The translations under genes were made by a program, and so were the position numbers. The notes below the pieces were generated by a model. The model did no database searches and was not told the DNA's origin. It saw only the letters and a program-made list of their open reading frames with translations. A stretch of DNA of 64,000 nucleotides from Pleodorina starrii (lineage: Eukaryota; Chlorophyta; Chlorophyceae; Chlamydomonadales; Volvocaceae), in the NCBI GenBank assembly GCA_030267565.1, contig BRXU01000004.1:7642001-7706000 (forward strand), in the 5' to 3' direction. Shown here piece by piece: positions 30,883 to 43,200 of this stretch; the stretch's first letter is position 1; each line of letters opens with the position of its first letter.

Positions 30883-33210
30883 ATGGGGTCCAACGCGGGA
30901 GGCTTCGATTTTGACCTATGCAAGAGAAATGCTATGCTCGAGAGAAAAGGCATGACTCTTCCTAAGGCGTGGAAGACCGGAACAACCATTGCCGGGCTCA
31001 TTTTCAAGGTATTGCAGCTCTAGGGCTGTCAGTCTAGGCCAGCTATTGAACCGATGATATTTGTTGTAGGACGGCGTTGTCCTGGGAGCTGATACCCGAT
31101 CAACTTCGGGCAGCACGGTCGCGGACAAAAACTGCTCCAAGATCCACTTCATAGCGCCCAACATTTACGCTTGCGGAGCTGGCACAGCTGCGGACTTGGA
31201 GCACGTGACGGGTAAGACGGGTGTGCAGCATCATCCATACGCAGCCGTGTCTGAGCTTTGGGATTTCGGCCCTTCGGTGCAGACATGGTGTCGGGGCAAA
31301 TCGCCCTGCACCGGTACGCCACGGGCCGCCAGACTCGCGTTATCACGGCCATGACGATGTTCAAGCAGCACCTGTTCAAGTAAGTTCGGCCCAGGGGACG
31401 GTCTTTTGGTTTGGGCGTGCGGGAGGGGTGTTGCAGGGTTTTGGCCACGACGATTTCGCATCATCATGCTGGGAGTGGTCCGCAGTGGCTGTTACAGGGA
31501 TTGTCACGGCAATATGACTTCTGGTTCGGTGGTTCGGCTCCAGCGTCTTGTGCAACAGTACGACTCGATGCCTGAACGCTGAACCAAAGCGTGCGTTGGG
31601 CAGTGGGCATCTTTCCTAACACGGTTAGCAGTCATCGTGCAGTAAGGGGGACCCAACTGCCCGTCGCTAAAATCTGCAGCATTAAGCCCAATCGGCTTGC
31701 AACCACTTTCCTGGGTCTTGTGGACAGTGTCCTTGCAACCTCGACTCCGCCCCGTGTAATGAACCTTCAGGTACCAGGGGCACGTGGGCGCCGCGTTGGT
31801 GCTCGGGGGCTTCGACATCAATGGCCCCCACCTGTTCACGGTGAGTGGATTGCCTTCCGTGCCACTTTGCTCCGAGACGGCGCGGGCAGGCAGATGCACC
31901 TTGAGAGACCTGGAACCAGCAGATGAACAACGCAGAGGCCCTGTAGACGGCTAGACAGTGTGCGTTGCGCCCGTTGCCAAGTGCTGACGGCTTGGTTGCT
32001 CGAGCAACGCCCGTCAAAGAAGCATGCGTACAGGACACTGTCCTACCGTTGCTGTGCACGATTGGCAGCTGTGTCGCCTGGGCTGTGACCGAGGCTAATC
32101 TCATTGTCCTGAGTGTGAACAAAACACGTAACTCCAGCTGGGAGTTGGTCAGTTCTCCGTCCGGGGACTGAACGAACGGGGCCCTTGGCAATGCGGCCAC
32201 TGGCGCGATATGCGTTTCTACTGATGTTGGTGCTTCCTAGGCACCACGTAAGTCACCATTGCCGATTGGGCGGCTTTGATAGTTTCGCCGATGATCCCCC
32301 GCGTCTGCCCCCCGTCCCTCGCCTCGCCAGATCTACCCGCACGGCTCCACCGACTCGCTGCCCTTCGCCACAATGGGCTCCGGGTCTCTGAACGCCATGG
32401 CCATGTTTGAGGCGTACTACAAGGACGACATGGACCGGGCGGAGGCCATGGCGCTGGTGGCGCGGGGCATCAGGTTGGAAAGAGCGCATGGGAGTACCGC
32501 AACGTGACTTTGAGAACCACGACGGCGAAATTTATCACACGAGAGAAGCCACATCTTGCGCTTCCTGTAGGCCAGCTCGCTGTTCGAACGCCTGTGCGTG
32601 TACGGCCGCCTTCTAATCTCGCCCCCTGCCCGTCCCCGCGGCGCAGGTCGGGTGTGATGAATGACCTGGGCTCCGGTTCCAACGTGGACCTGTGCGTCAT
32701 CACCAAGGACGGCGTCGAGTACCTGCGCAACTACGAGTACCTGCAGGCCAAGACCTACACGCGCCAATTTCCGGTCAAGTACCCGTCCGGCACCGCCAGT
32801 GAGTGTGGGAATGCCCCGGGGGCCGTGCGCACCCGCGTCAGACCCCGGCTTGCCCAGCGGCAGTCAAGCCCGCTCCTGCAATGGAGTTGGGCCCGGGGGG
32901 TCGTGCTTGTTGCCGCCAACCCGAAAGAAGAGGGGTACAGCGCCGGATCTGCTCTGTACGAATGGATAAGTCCTTGAACCCCATATGTCGGGTCGAGTGA
33001 CGGGCACTATGAACTCGACACGGTAATGGTAATGGCCTTGGCTGGCCTTCCATTGCCACGTCAGAAATGTCAGTTGTGCGTCTCCCTCAAGACTTACCCC
33101 CTTTCCTTGCTTGATCCGCCACTGCTGCAGCCATCGTGAAACAGCGCATCCTTTCGCTGAAGGAGGTGGAGGTGATAGAGGGCGCGCCCGAGGAGATGGA
33201 CGTGTCGTAA
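30883..33210 (+). CDS. PSMB7: 20S proteasome subunit beta-2 (PSMB7 type), catalytic
   Basis: Trypsin-like catalytic subunit of the 20S proteasome. Seven exons: 30883-31008, 31070-31211, 31283-31379, 31771-31840, 32331-32473, 32647-32798, 33131-33210, giving 269 residues, the normal family length. The propeptide ([18 protein letters not shown]) ends at G33; autoprocessing before T34 in KTGTTIAG would expose the N-terminal nucleophile. Relative to T34 as Thr1, D17 (GADTRST) and K33 (NCSKIHF) are in place, so the subunit should be active. Also seen are [23 protein letters not shown] and [11 protein letters not shown]. The C-terminal extension that wraps the neighbouring beta subunit is present ([12 protein letters not shown]). 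The start is the ATG of [11 protein letters not shown]. Confidence 0.97.
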
Positions 33211-34667
33211 TCGGGGCACGAGCTGTGCAGCGCCGCGCGGATTGGCGGGGTGGCGCAAAATGAGCCCTGCTAGGGCACATGGAGCCCGTGGTTGCATGTT
33301 TCGCGTGGGCCGTTTGGTATGGCGAGCTTGCGAAAAGTCTCGCGACTCGACGAGGTAGCGAACGAGGGAGCGTAGGCGTGGGGGGCTGCGCTGGGGTGCC
33401 TGGCGTGCAGCGCGCAAGGCGAATAGGGGGTATGTGGGACGCATTTGGTGGCAGCTGTGTTGCTGATCTGATGTTCGGCATACGCGGCATTTGCTGGTGT
33501 ATCCATCCCAAGCGCACGGCCTTAGCTGGGTAAGGGCCATTGGTAGCCTGAGGAGGTTGCTGTTATTTGGTGTTGGGTACGGTGTACTTCTGTGGCGCGG
33601 TACAGACCCAGCCACTTTGCGCGACGGGTAGGGTTGGGGCGTGTTGGCGCTAACACACTGGATGCAACGCGGAGGAGTCCAAGTCTACCACGGGCTTTCC
33701 GAGCAGGGCTGATGGCTTTGCGGACGCCCTTGCAGACAGCAGGAGACCCGCCCCTGCGCATAAGGATGCCCAGCAAAGGATACGTACATCCCATGGAGTT
33801 GTTACGATGGCGAGCAATTTGTGCCTGACACCCCTATCATACACCGTAAGAGTCACATGCCACGTGTAGCGTCGCATCAAGCCCCTGATTGGGTAGATGC
33901 AGCCACAATATAATCCCGCACTGAGCCCCACAGCTCACAGGCGTCCGTTACACAGATTGCCGCAGCTGCCACCCGCTCACCAAGAACAAGGAACCAACAC
34001 CTTCGCACCGTCAGTCCCACGACCTGCCCGCGGTATCCTGTTTTGCGATGAATCCAAGTCGTGAAAGAGCTCACGCGCTTGATGTCCATCTGTGACAACG
34101 CCACACACACGAGACGTGAAAAGCTGCGGCCTGCTGTGTCTGCATTCATGGCCTCGGCCCGGTGACAGAGCACACCTCGCCCAAGCGAAACCACAAAAGT
34201 GGAGGCCGAAGCCAGTGCTATGTACTAGCACCGTATATACGGCCTTCCGCTAGCGCAATCCGCAATCCTGTCGCAGTCACATTGCCGCTTTACCCGATGC
34301 CCGCTTGTCAGCGCAGATAGTGTCCCGGCAACCCCGTTCCAGCCCCCTTACTCCCGACCTTAAGTCCGCCCTTGCCGACGAGCCAGTTCCAGTCGCGTTC
34401 CGACAGGCTGCACCCACCCGCGACGCTGCGTGCGCGCCTGCTGCCGGCAAATCCAACACTCCCCGAACCAGCCCAAGTCCCAACGCGGGCAAGGCCTGAC
34501 ATGCTGCACAATTTCCATAAAAACAAAACAAAATAGCCCCGCTGCCAACAGCCCCCAAACAGCTTCTTCTCCCCACGAGCCCCACAAAACCCAAGTGGCC
34601 AGCAACACATATCCCGACACCCGATCCCGACCCGGCTCAACCCAAACTAGTCCCTACGCCCCTTCAT
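33211..34667. other. Convergent intergenic region, proteasome beta-2 and TOM40 3' sides
   Basis: Holds the two 3' UTRs. No gene recognised. A minus-strand TGTAA at 33948-33952 could serve TOM40, though it would imply a roughly 700-nt 3' UTR. Confidence 0.55.
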
Positions 34668-35675
34668 TTATTCCCCGGCCACAATGCCGAACCCGAACTT
34701 GTAGTTGCTGTGCCAGTGGTCCATCTCCGCCGACAGCACGAAGTTAATGCCGGGGCTGAAGCGCTCCTCCAGCAGCGTCGTGACGACGCCATTGGTGTCC
34801 ACCTTGCCGCGCAGGCGGCACTGGCGCAGGCTGACGTCATAGCCCACCGTGGCGGTGACGTCACGGCTGGCGATGTGCCACAGAAAGTCCGCCGCCAGGG
34901 TCACCTTGTCCGACACCTTGTGCGTGTACTGCATGTTCATGATGCCCGTGGTGGCAACCTGGCAGGTGGCCACGTGCTTGTCGCCCTGGTGGCGCAGCGC
35001 CAGGCCTACGCCGGATTTGGGCGTCGAGGGCAACCAGAAGAACTCGCCGCCGGCGGACAGCTTCGGCGTGATGGACTGGAAGTAGTTGGTGCCAATGAAG
35101 CCGGGGCCCAGCTTGAGCTGCGCGTTCCAGTCGCCGCCCTTGAGGTCCGTGTCCACCATGACCTGCGACTGGTTCGCGGCGTTGGCGAGCTGGCAGTGCA
35201 CCTTCAGGCCAAGCCAGTTGGTGATGTCGTACTTAATGCGCCCCGACAACCGCCCATCCGTGCCGATCCGGCCCAGCATGAGGAACGTCTGCGCCTCGTT
35301 GACGACCGTGGCGCCAAACTCATACGTCCCGACGGGCGTCTTCAGAATCTGCCGGCCGCCGGTCTGGAGCTCCGTGTTGCCCATAAACAAGCTGTGCGAT
35401 AAGAAGAACTGCTGATTGAGGGGCTTGTTGATCTCGAAGCGCAAGCCCTCGAAGGTGTCAGGCTTGAGCGAGATAATGCCCTCGCGCTGGATGTCCTCAT
35501 ACCGGACCGGCTGCGGAAGGCCCAGGTAATCGGGCCGCTCTGTTTCCTTAATTTCCTTTGCAACTGCTGCTGCCGAGGCTGCGAACGAGAAGTTGGGCAT
35601 CGGCGGCGGAGCGGTATCCGCCTTGGCCGGGGCCGGCTGCTTGGCGTCATCCGCCTTACTGTAAACGACGCCCAT
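34668..35675 (-). CDS. TOM40: TOM40, mitochondrial outer-membrane import channel
   Basis: Beta-barrel pore of the TOM complex in the mitochondrial outer membrane. A single uninterrupted frame of 335 residues. The start is taken at ATG 35675 (MGVVYSKADD); the upstream in-frame start at 35690 is GTG. After a hydrophilic N-terminal segment, the barrel starts near PVRYEDIQREG and carries TOM40-family blocks: TFEGLRFEINKPLNQQF, TPVGTYEFGATVVNE, GRLSGRIKYDI, SRDVTATVGYDVSLRQCRLR, GKVDTNGVVTTLLEERFSPG. It ends with a beta-signal-like strand KFGFGIVAG. These blocks match plant TOM40 rather than VDAC. It is the only intronless recognised gene in the window. It is convergent with proteasome beta-2 and divergent from ribokinase (680 bp between starts). 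Confidence 0.95.
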   Translation of the reverse strand: MGVVYSKADDAKQPAPAKADTAPPPMPNFSFAASAAAVAKEIKETERPDYLGLPQPVRYEDIQREGIISLKPDTFEGLRFEINKPLNQQFFLSHSLFMGNTELQTGGRQILKTPVGTYEFGATVVNEAQTFLMLGRIGTDGRLSGRIKYDITNWLGLKVHCQLANAANQSQVMVDTDLKGGDWNAQLKLGPGFIGTNYFQSITPKLSAGGEFFWLPSTPKSGVGLALRHQGDKHVATCQVATTGIMNMQYTHKVSDKVTLAADFLWHIASRDVTATVGYDVSLRQCRLRGKVDTNGVVTTLLEERFSPGINFVLSAEMDHWHSNYKFGFGIVAGE

Positions 35676-36355
35676 GGTTTCGATCACCACTATTCAGGAT
35701 GTGATCTACTGCGAAAGCGGCATACCGAGGCGCGACAACAGGTGGAACCCCTTTGATTACTGCCCCAGCGGCCTTTACGAAATAGTCCCCGGTGTGGCTG
35801 CGCTCGGGCTGCGCCAGCAGCAGAAGATACTCGCTTGCTAATAAAAGCTTGTGCTGCATGTGAATAATCTGTTTCGATTTGGCTGAAGCCGGTACTGGCG
35901 GACTTCGGAGCTCGTACCGAGACCGCCGCGTAAGCGATTTGATTTCTGAGGAAGCGAGGTCACGACATTGAGCTCAATGAAAAGCGTGAAATAACATCTG
36001 CGACATCACATCGACAATTCTGCGCTCCATGGGTCATTTTACGCGTTGGATGCAGTGGATAGGACATCTTTGTTTGCATATGTATTGGACAATGTGTGCA
36101 TTCGGGTGCTACAAATGCTCGATTAGAAATCAGCGGCACTGCTCATCAGCTGATAGGAGCTTTTATGATATTTCCGTTTGCGGACGACGACCGCCCACGC
36201 AACGGCACATACTTCGCATTGCGGCTAGTCATAAATATTTTCATATATTAAGACAATAAAACTCAAAGCGGGATTACGGACGCTCTGGCTCCGAGACCGT
36301 TTGGGCGTGAAAACGTTTGTGCCAGCCGAGCCCAAGATTTCGCCTGCAAAGCGCA
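35676..36355. promoter_or_regulatory. Divergent promoter region, TOM40 / ribokinase
   Basis: 680 AT-richer bases between opposite start codons. No specific element identified. Confidence 0.5.
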
Positions 36356-38101
36356 ATGCACGCCAGCCCTTGGTTTCAACCCAACCATCGGCCTGCGCAA
36401 TTTCAACGGGGCCACATCTCTGAGCTTGCAGTGGGCCATCCTCCGCGTCCAGTCCCCAGCCTCTCAGCCAGCACCCGCGCGGCCACGGAAGCCATGGCAG
36501 CAGAGCAAAAGCCGCTGGTGGTTATTGGTTCCGTCAACGCCGACCTTGTGCTGCCCATCGAGCGCCTGCCCAAGCCCGGCGAGACGCTCGCGGCGACATC
36601 CATCGAGACCGTGCCGGGCGGCAAGGGCGCCAACCAGGCCGCCGCTGCCGCACGCGCCGGCTACCCCACCTTCTTCGTCGGCCAATTCGGCAAGGACGAC
36701 CCCAACGCCTCGCTGCTGCGCGGGGCGCTGCTGGGCTGCGGCGTTGACCTTTCGCATTCCCAGGATGTCGCCGGGCCCTGCGGCACCGCGCTTATCCTCC
36801 TCCAACCCGGCGGCGAGAACTCAATCATTATCGTGGGCGGAGCCAACACAACCACCTGGAACCTCTCAGACGGCGTCAGGCAGCTGCTGGCCGGTGCCGG
36901 CGCGGTTCTGCTCCAGCGCGAGATCCCCGAGTCGGTCAACCTGGAGGTGGCGCGTCTGGCCAAGGCTGCTGGCGTGCCCGTGTTCCTGGACGCCGGCGGC
37001 GTGGAGGGCCCCATCGCTCCGGAGCTGCTGACCTGCCTGGCGGTGCTGAGCCCCAACGAAACGGAGCTGGCGCGCCTGACGGGCCTGCCCACCGGCAGCG
37101 AGGAGCAGGTAGTAGGGACAGGCGTGCAGGGCTGTGACCGCCTGGACCCGTGTGGCCTCCGGGGATCGCTTGGAAGGTCTCGCTAGCCTTAGCCAGGGGG
37201 TTTCGTGGTCACCGCGAGACAGAGAGACAGTGCCACCGCCTTCGCGGGTCTGCAAACGGCGGATGGGCGGCTGTCCCGTTTCAACCCGTGCAGGTGCGCG
37301 TGGCGGCAGAGCAGCTGATGGCGGCGGGGGTGGAGGCGGTGCTGGTGAAGTTGGGGAGCGATGGCAGCTTGCTGCTGCCGGGGCCCGGGCAGGCGGCCAT
37401 CCGGCAGCAGGCGATCAAGGCGCCGGAGGTGGTGGACACGACGGGTGCGTGGCCGGGGCCGCGGCGGGGGCTGGGCTGAGTCGGGGAGTGAGAATGGAAG
37501 GCTGCGAGTTGGAAGGGCGGGAGAGTGGGGAGGTTGGGAGGGCGATCTGCTGCTGCGGCGGCGGCGGCGGCATTTCCCGAAACGTGAAGGGAACGCCACG
37601 CAAAGGTAACGCCAAGGGTGTGGGGGCAGTAGTCTGGCGGGGCGGTTAGGGCGCAATGGGGGAGCGAGGGGGGCCGGCGCAAGACGCGCGCTGGGGATGG
37701 CGCGTGTTGTTTACCCGATGTGACACTTGACAGCGCGGCTGCGGTCTCTGGTCCCACTCAAGAAAAGGAAACTGGAACCCATCCCGCCCGTTCTGTCCCA
37801 GCCCATCGTTTTGGCTGGGTCACTTCACGACCCTCGCCTGACCTTCCATCGCTCCGCTTTCACTGTTGACGATCATTTCATCATCGTCGTCTTCATCATG
37901 CTTTGTACATTGTACTGCGCAGGCGCCGGCGACTGCTTCACCGCCACTTACGCGGTGGCGGTGTTGGAGGGCGGGGCAGCCCCGCAGGCGCTGCAGTTCG
38001 CCTCCGCGGCGGCGTCCATCTGCGTGCGGCGCAAGGGCGCCATGCCCTCGCTGCCGTCGCGGGAGGAGGTGGAGGCGCTGCTGACCAGTCTGCAGTCGTG
38101 A
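36356..38101 (+). CDS. RBSK: Ribokinase (PfkB family), probably organelle-targeted
   Basis: Phosphorylates ribose to ribose-5-phosphate using ATP. Three exons: 36356-37108, 37294-37444, 37923-38101, giving 360 residues from the first ATG. Residues 47 onward (MAAEQKPLVVIGSVNADLV) are the enzyme. The preceding 46 residues are Ser/Pro/Arg/Ala-rich with few acids and could be a transit peptide; alternatively translation starts at ATG 36494. Seen: GSVNADLV (ribose binding), GGKGANQA (about 88-95), NGxE-like SPNETELARLTGL, and the PfkB signature DTTGAGDCF spanning the last intron, with D305 as the likely catalytic base. C-terminal RRKGAMPSLPSREEVEALL is typical of RbsK. Confidence 0.93.
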
Positions 38102-40222
38102 CCAGGGCGGAACGATGATGGGGGCAGTCAGTGAGGGGGGTGGGGGAGTGGAGAGGGCGGGATTGTGGAGGGGGAGGAGTGCCCGCAAGGGAGGCGGGTC
38201 AAGGGAGCAGACGGGACCCTGAGGATGGCAGCTGCGATGCCGCCTTGGGTGGAGAAGGTTGATCGGGCGTTAGGCGGATGTTGGGGCTGTCCCTTGCTCC
38301 CTTCCCCCCTTTCCCGCGGATTCCGGCTCTCGGGTGGGCGGGTAACAAGTACGGACCGCAGGAGGAGGAGGAGGAGGAGGAGGGTGCGCCGGGTGCGAAC
38401 TTCCGCGGCCTCCCGGACCGCGTGTAGGGCCACCGCATCGCGACACGACCCGTCGGCGGCTTGACAGCAGCAGCAGGAGCGGCTGCTGTATAGCTCAGGA
38501 TCAGCAGAGGAGAGGGAGGATTGGATTACGTTGCGGGGTTTCGGGTAGAGGGGCAGACGGGCTGGGCTCCCAAACCCGGGAGAGGCAAGGTAGGGGCTTG
38601 TGGTCCATACCTAAAAGCGATTGCGGTGCAGTCCTTGTGATCCCAAGACCGGACGATGCTCCCGGGTACACGTCGTCCCAACACAATCATCAAAGGCCCC
38701 ATGCATGGCAGATAGGACCCCTGTTCAGATGGTGGAAAAAGACGGACAGAATGTACCGGTATCTCGCTGGGGGGGCTATTTTTCAATCCTTCCGAGGTGA
38801 CGCACGTATGCACGGCGGGTATGAAGGGTTGACGATCGCCCCTGGTCCCAGGCTCCTGCCCCGGGGGCATGGATTCCGCTGGGTTGCACCTTGCAGCTGT
38901 GCAGCATCGTTCCAGTGGGGAGACCCGCGCCCCCCCCAGGGGTGGGGGTGCATCCGTGCGGGTAATGGAGCCCGTTCGTAATGGGCCCCGGTGCGCAGGC
39001 TTTCAGGACAGGAGACGATGGCTCGGGGCTAGGGGTGCAATCGGAAGAACCCAGATTCCTAGATTCACCACCAGCGAGTCAGCGAGTCAGCATCGCCTGA
39101 CTGCGAATGTGCACTGTAAACAGCTGATGGGTGCCGCAGCTCGCCACAAAGCAGCGGCGGCACCTGCGGTGCCACCATCGCCCCCTGTCCTGATGCCTCA
39201 TCCTCCGCCTTGTCCCATTATCTCACCCCCTCCTCTCTCATTGTCCCAAACACCCCCCCTTTGTTCGATGCAGTTCGATGCGCCCAGACACTGCAGCAGC
39301 CCCCACTCAAATACGGTAGTGCGCCCATTTGGGTGTTTGACGCAGTCAGCGCCCCGCGTGCGCAACGACACCCCACACATCACCGTGGCGCATGCAACAC
39401 AGCAGCGCCGCTCCGCGCTCCGCACCCTCTCATTCCCAGATGAATATTGTAATCCCGATGACAATTGGTAACAGCTACGGAAAGCTTACGGATACCCGGG
39501 CCCACCGGCGAGACCTTGTCCTCGTGCGCTCCATAAGGCCTCGCCTCACTTGCTTCCCTGCACGCCACTTCATATACGCGACGCGTGCTGTGGCTGCGCT
39601 GCCATTCTGCCCGCCAACCCCGTTGCCCCCGTGCCTCTGTTGCTGCTGCTGCTGCACACGTCCTTGCGCCCGCTCTTCCCCTCTCGTCCGCAGCCCCCTC
39701 CCCCCCTCCCGCTTTGTCATATGCCTCGTCACACCGCATACGGTGTCACCAAAATACCGTACCAACCAACCAACCAACCAACCAACGTCACTACAGAGGG
39801 GAGCATGCGTGGTTGCGTACACACACGCATACAGATCTTCGAACACAAACGCCCAGTCGCGTCGATTGCCCAACGAAGCTGCAAAGTGGCACCTCAAAAT
39901 TTTTGTACAAGCCGTACAACGAGCCCCGGCTCACAAAATGGGTCCAAATCGGCAAAACCGGAGCAACCGCGCGGGAGGCAGGTGCCCCTCCTGAGCCTCG
40001 GGCCGACAGCCCGACACACTGCACACACACACACACACACGCACACACAACCCTCGCCCCGCCGCTTCTCCCTCTCTCAACGCGACTACCGTAGCCGCCA
40101 CTCTGCTAACGCCCTTTGGCCTCCAGTGGCGCGCCCACCGCCCGAGTCCGAGTCGAACTCCCGGCCTGAGCCAAGGCCAGGGCGAAAACGTCTATAGTCC
40201 ATCCACTCCCCTGACCGCTCGA
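38102..40222. other. Convergent intergenic region, ribokinase and copper ATPase 3' sides
   Basis: No gene recognised. Contains an AGG run (about 38360-38383), a CCAA microsatellite (about 39765-39786), a CA run (40020-40050) and a plus-strand TGTAA at 39115 that could end the ribokinase transcript about 1 kb after its stop. Confidence 0.55.
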
Positions 40223-43200
40223 CTAGCCAGCGGCGCTCGATACGCCCGAAGAACCGCCGGCTGGCGGAGGCGGAGGCGCCCCCAGCCGCACCACAGACGC
40301 CAGCATCTGCGCCCCGGCGCGGCCGCGCTCCCCTCCCGCCGTCGCAGCCCCCGCCCCCCCAACCCCGCCGCCGCTGCCCTCCTCCGTCCCCTGCGAGTCG
40401 GCGCCGCCGTCGGCACCTGCCGCCGCCGGACCAACCGCCACCACCGACCCACGGGTCAACATCGGCGCCGCCGACCCACGGGTCGGTGCTCGCGCGCCGG
40501 CGGCGGCGGCGCCGCCGCCTGCCGCGCCTCCCATGTTCTTGACCTCCAGTTGCAGCAGCAAGGAGTTGGAGACGACTGCCAGCGAGGAGAGGCCCATGAG
40601 GGCACCGCTGATGGAGGGGGTGAGGCAGATACCCGCGGTGGGTAGCAGCGCCCCGGCGGCCAGCGGCAGAGCGACCAGGTTGTAGCCGAAGGCCCATACG
40701 AGGTTCTGATTGATCTTGGACAGCGTGCGGCGGGCCAGGTGGACCGTGTCGGCGACCTGCGCGCGCGGACCGCAGGGGGAAGGGGGTCAGGGAGTGATAT
40801 GCTCCGCAGGTTTATCAAGGAAGGCGTCGAAGCCTTCGTTCAGATATACATGGGCAACGAATACATAAACAACCGGCCCCAAGCTCGGGCCGCGCCCCGC
40901 ACACACACAGCCCCGCACAACTAGCTCCCCTGCATACTTCTCCCTCCCTCTCCCCCTCTCCCTCTCCCTCCCTCTCCCCCTCTCCCTCTCCCTCCCTCTC
41001 CCTCCCTCTCCCTCCCTCTCCCCCTCTCCCTCCCTCTCCCTCCCACTCCCTCCCTCTCCCTCCCACTCCCTCCCTCTCCCTCCCTCTCCCTCCCTCTCCC
41101 TCCCTCTCCCTCCCTCTCCCTCCCTCTCCCTCCCTCTCCCTCCCTCTCCCTCCCTCTCCCTCCCTCTCCCCCTCTCTCTCCTTCTCCCCCGCTCCCTCCC
41201 CCGCTTCCTCTTACTTGCGACAGCTGGTCCCCCAGCAGCACCACCTTCGCCACCTCGCCCGCCGCATCCACGCCGCCGCCCATTGCGATGCCCACATCCG
41301 CCGCCGCCAGCGCCGCCGTGTCGTTGATGCCGTCCCCCACCATCGCCACCACGCGCCCCGCCGCCCGCAGCTCCTCCACCACCGCCTTCTTGCCCGCCGG
41401 CTTGACGTCAGCAAACACGTCCGCCGCCGCGATGCCCACCGCCGCCGCCACCTCCGCCGCGGCGGCGGGCTTGTCGCCGCTGAGCATCACCGTACGGATG
41501 CCCTGCCGGTGCAGCCGCTCCACCGTCTCCCGCGCGTCGGGCCGTACGGCATCGGCGACGTCAATGACACCCGCGACGGCGCCGTCGACAGCGACGTACA
41601 CGCGGCTGTGGCTGTTGCCGACGCCCTGTACGGCACCGCGGTCCGCCGCCGCCGCCGTTGAGGTCAGCGGCAACGGCTCAGGGAAGTCCAGGTCGTCGGC
41701 GCTGGAGCCAGTCGCCGCAGCGGCGGCGGCGGCGGCGACGGTGAGTCCGCCGTACGCCGCCAGCGCCGGCTCCGCCGCCGCGACGTCGGCGCCCTGACGC
41801 TGCAGCCAGTCCAATGTACCAACCGCCACTCGGCGGCCGCCAACCGTCGCCGCCACGCCGCTGCCAGGCTCCTGTACGAATGAACCGTCCTGCACTGAGA
41901 GATCCAGCGGCGCCGCCACCGCCGCTGATGACGGCGGCGGAGGTCCGGCTGCGTCGCCGCCGCCGCCGCCGCTGCTACTGCTATTGCTGTTGCTGCTGCC
42001 AGCACTCAGCCCATCCGCAGCTAGGGCGGCGCGATCTGAGCCGCTGGCGGCGGCGGACGGCGCCGGCGACGGATGCAGTTGGTCGGCGGCGCGGACGAGC
42101 GCCTGTGCGACGGGGTGCGTCGTACGGCGCTCCGCAGCCGCCGCCAGCTGCAGTACGACGTCAGCGGCGCTGCCGCCGCCGTTGACGGCAGCTGTGCCGC
42201 CCGGCAGGGACTCCAGCGGCAGCAGGGAGTGGACGTGGGTGACCTGTACAGGGCAGGACAGGGCATGACCCGCGGGTCGCTTCGGGTCGCGACTGGCACC
42301 ACGAACACGACCACAAGACCGCACTTCCCTTCCCTTCCCCCCAGCGCGGGACCCACCCACTGCACACCTTTCCAACATTCTAAACGCACTTTAATCACCA
42401 CAAAACAAAGCGGGGGTTGGGGCCCAGGCTGTCATCGTCTCCACAAGTCTCGCCGCAGCAACGCCAACTATCGAACCTCGCCCGACGCCGCGCCCCCCCC
42501 CTTCCCCTCCCCCTTCCCCCTTGCCTGCGGCTTCCCAACCGTCAGCGTGCCCGTCTTGTCAAGCACCACCGTATCCACGTGCGAGGCCGCCTCCAGGATG
42601 TCTCCCCCCCGGATCAGCAGTCCCCGCCGGGCGCCCGCGGAGGTGCCCACAAGCACCGCCGTGGGGGTGGCCAGACCCAGGGCGCAGGGGCAGGCGGTCA
42701 CCAGCACATTGCAGGCCATCTGGAGGCTCAGCAGCAGACTGCCCGCGGGGCCGGAGGCGCTGGCGGCCAGGACCTGCGGGGGGGGCGGGGGGGCCGGGGT
42801 AACGCGGTGGAGGCGCCCGGGGGAGCTCCAGGAGGGAGGCGACCCGTAGGTTGGGCCCGAAGGGTGCGGTATAGGAGGCACAAGGCAGTCCTACAGAGAA
42901 GCTCCTCCTGGGGAGGGTTCGTGGGGAAGAGCTGAGCGGCAATCTGATGTACGCAACCCGCCCGAGCTTTCGCCGCATATGCATGCGCAGGTGCGCCACG
43001 TGCGTACCCGGCAGAGCTTCTGCTGCTGCTGCTGCTGCTGCAACGTTGCAACGTTGCCTGCCAATCTCTCACCCCACGCCACCTCTTCCTCGCCTCTTCC
43101 TCGCCTCTTCCTCACCCCACCCCACCCCACCTGCGGGAAGACTCGGGTGCCCACCGCCGCCCAGAAGGCGAACGTGGCGGCCGACAGCCCCATCACGCCG

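Noticed and set aside
34668..35675. VDAC as the identity of the beta-barrel protein
   Set aside because: VDAC and TOM40 share the porin-3 fold, but blocks such as TFEGLRFEINKPLNQQF and GKVDTNGVVTTLLEERFSPG match TOM40.
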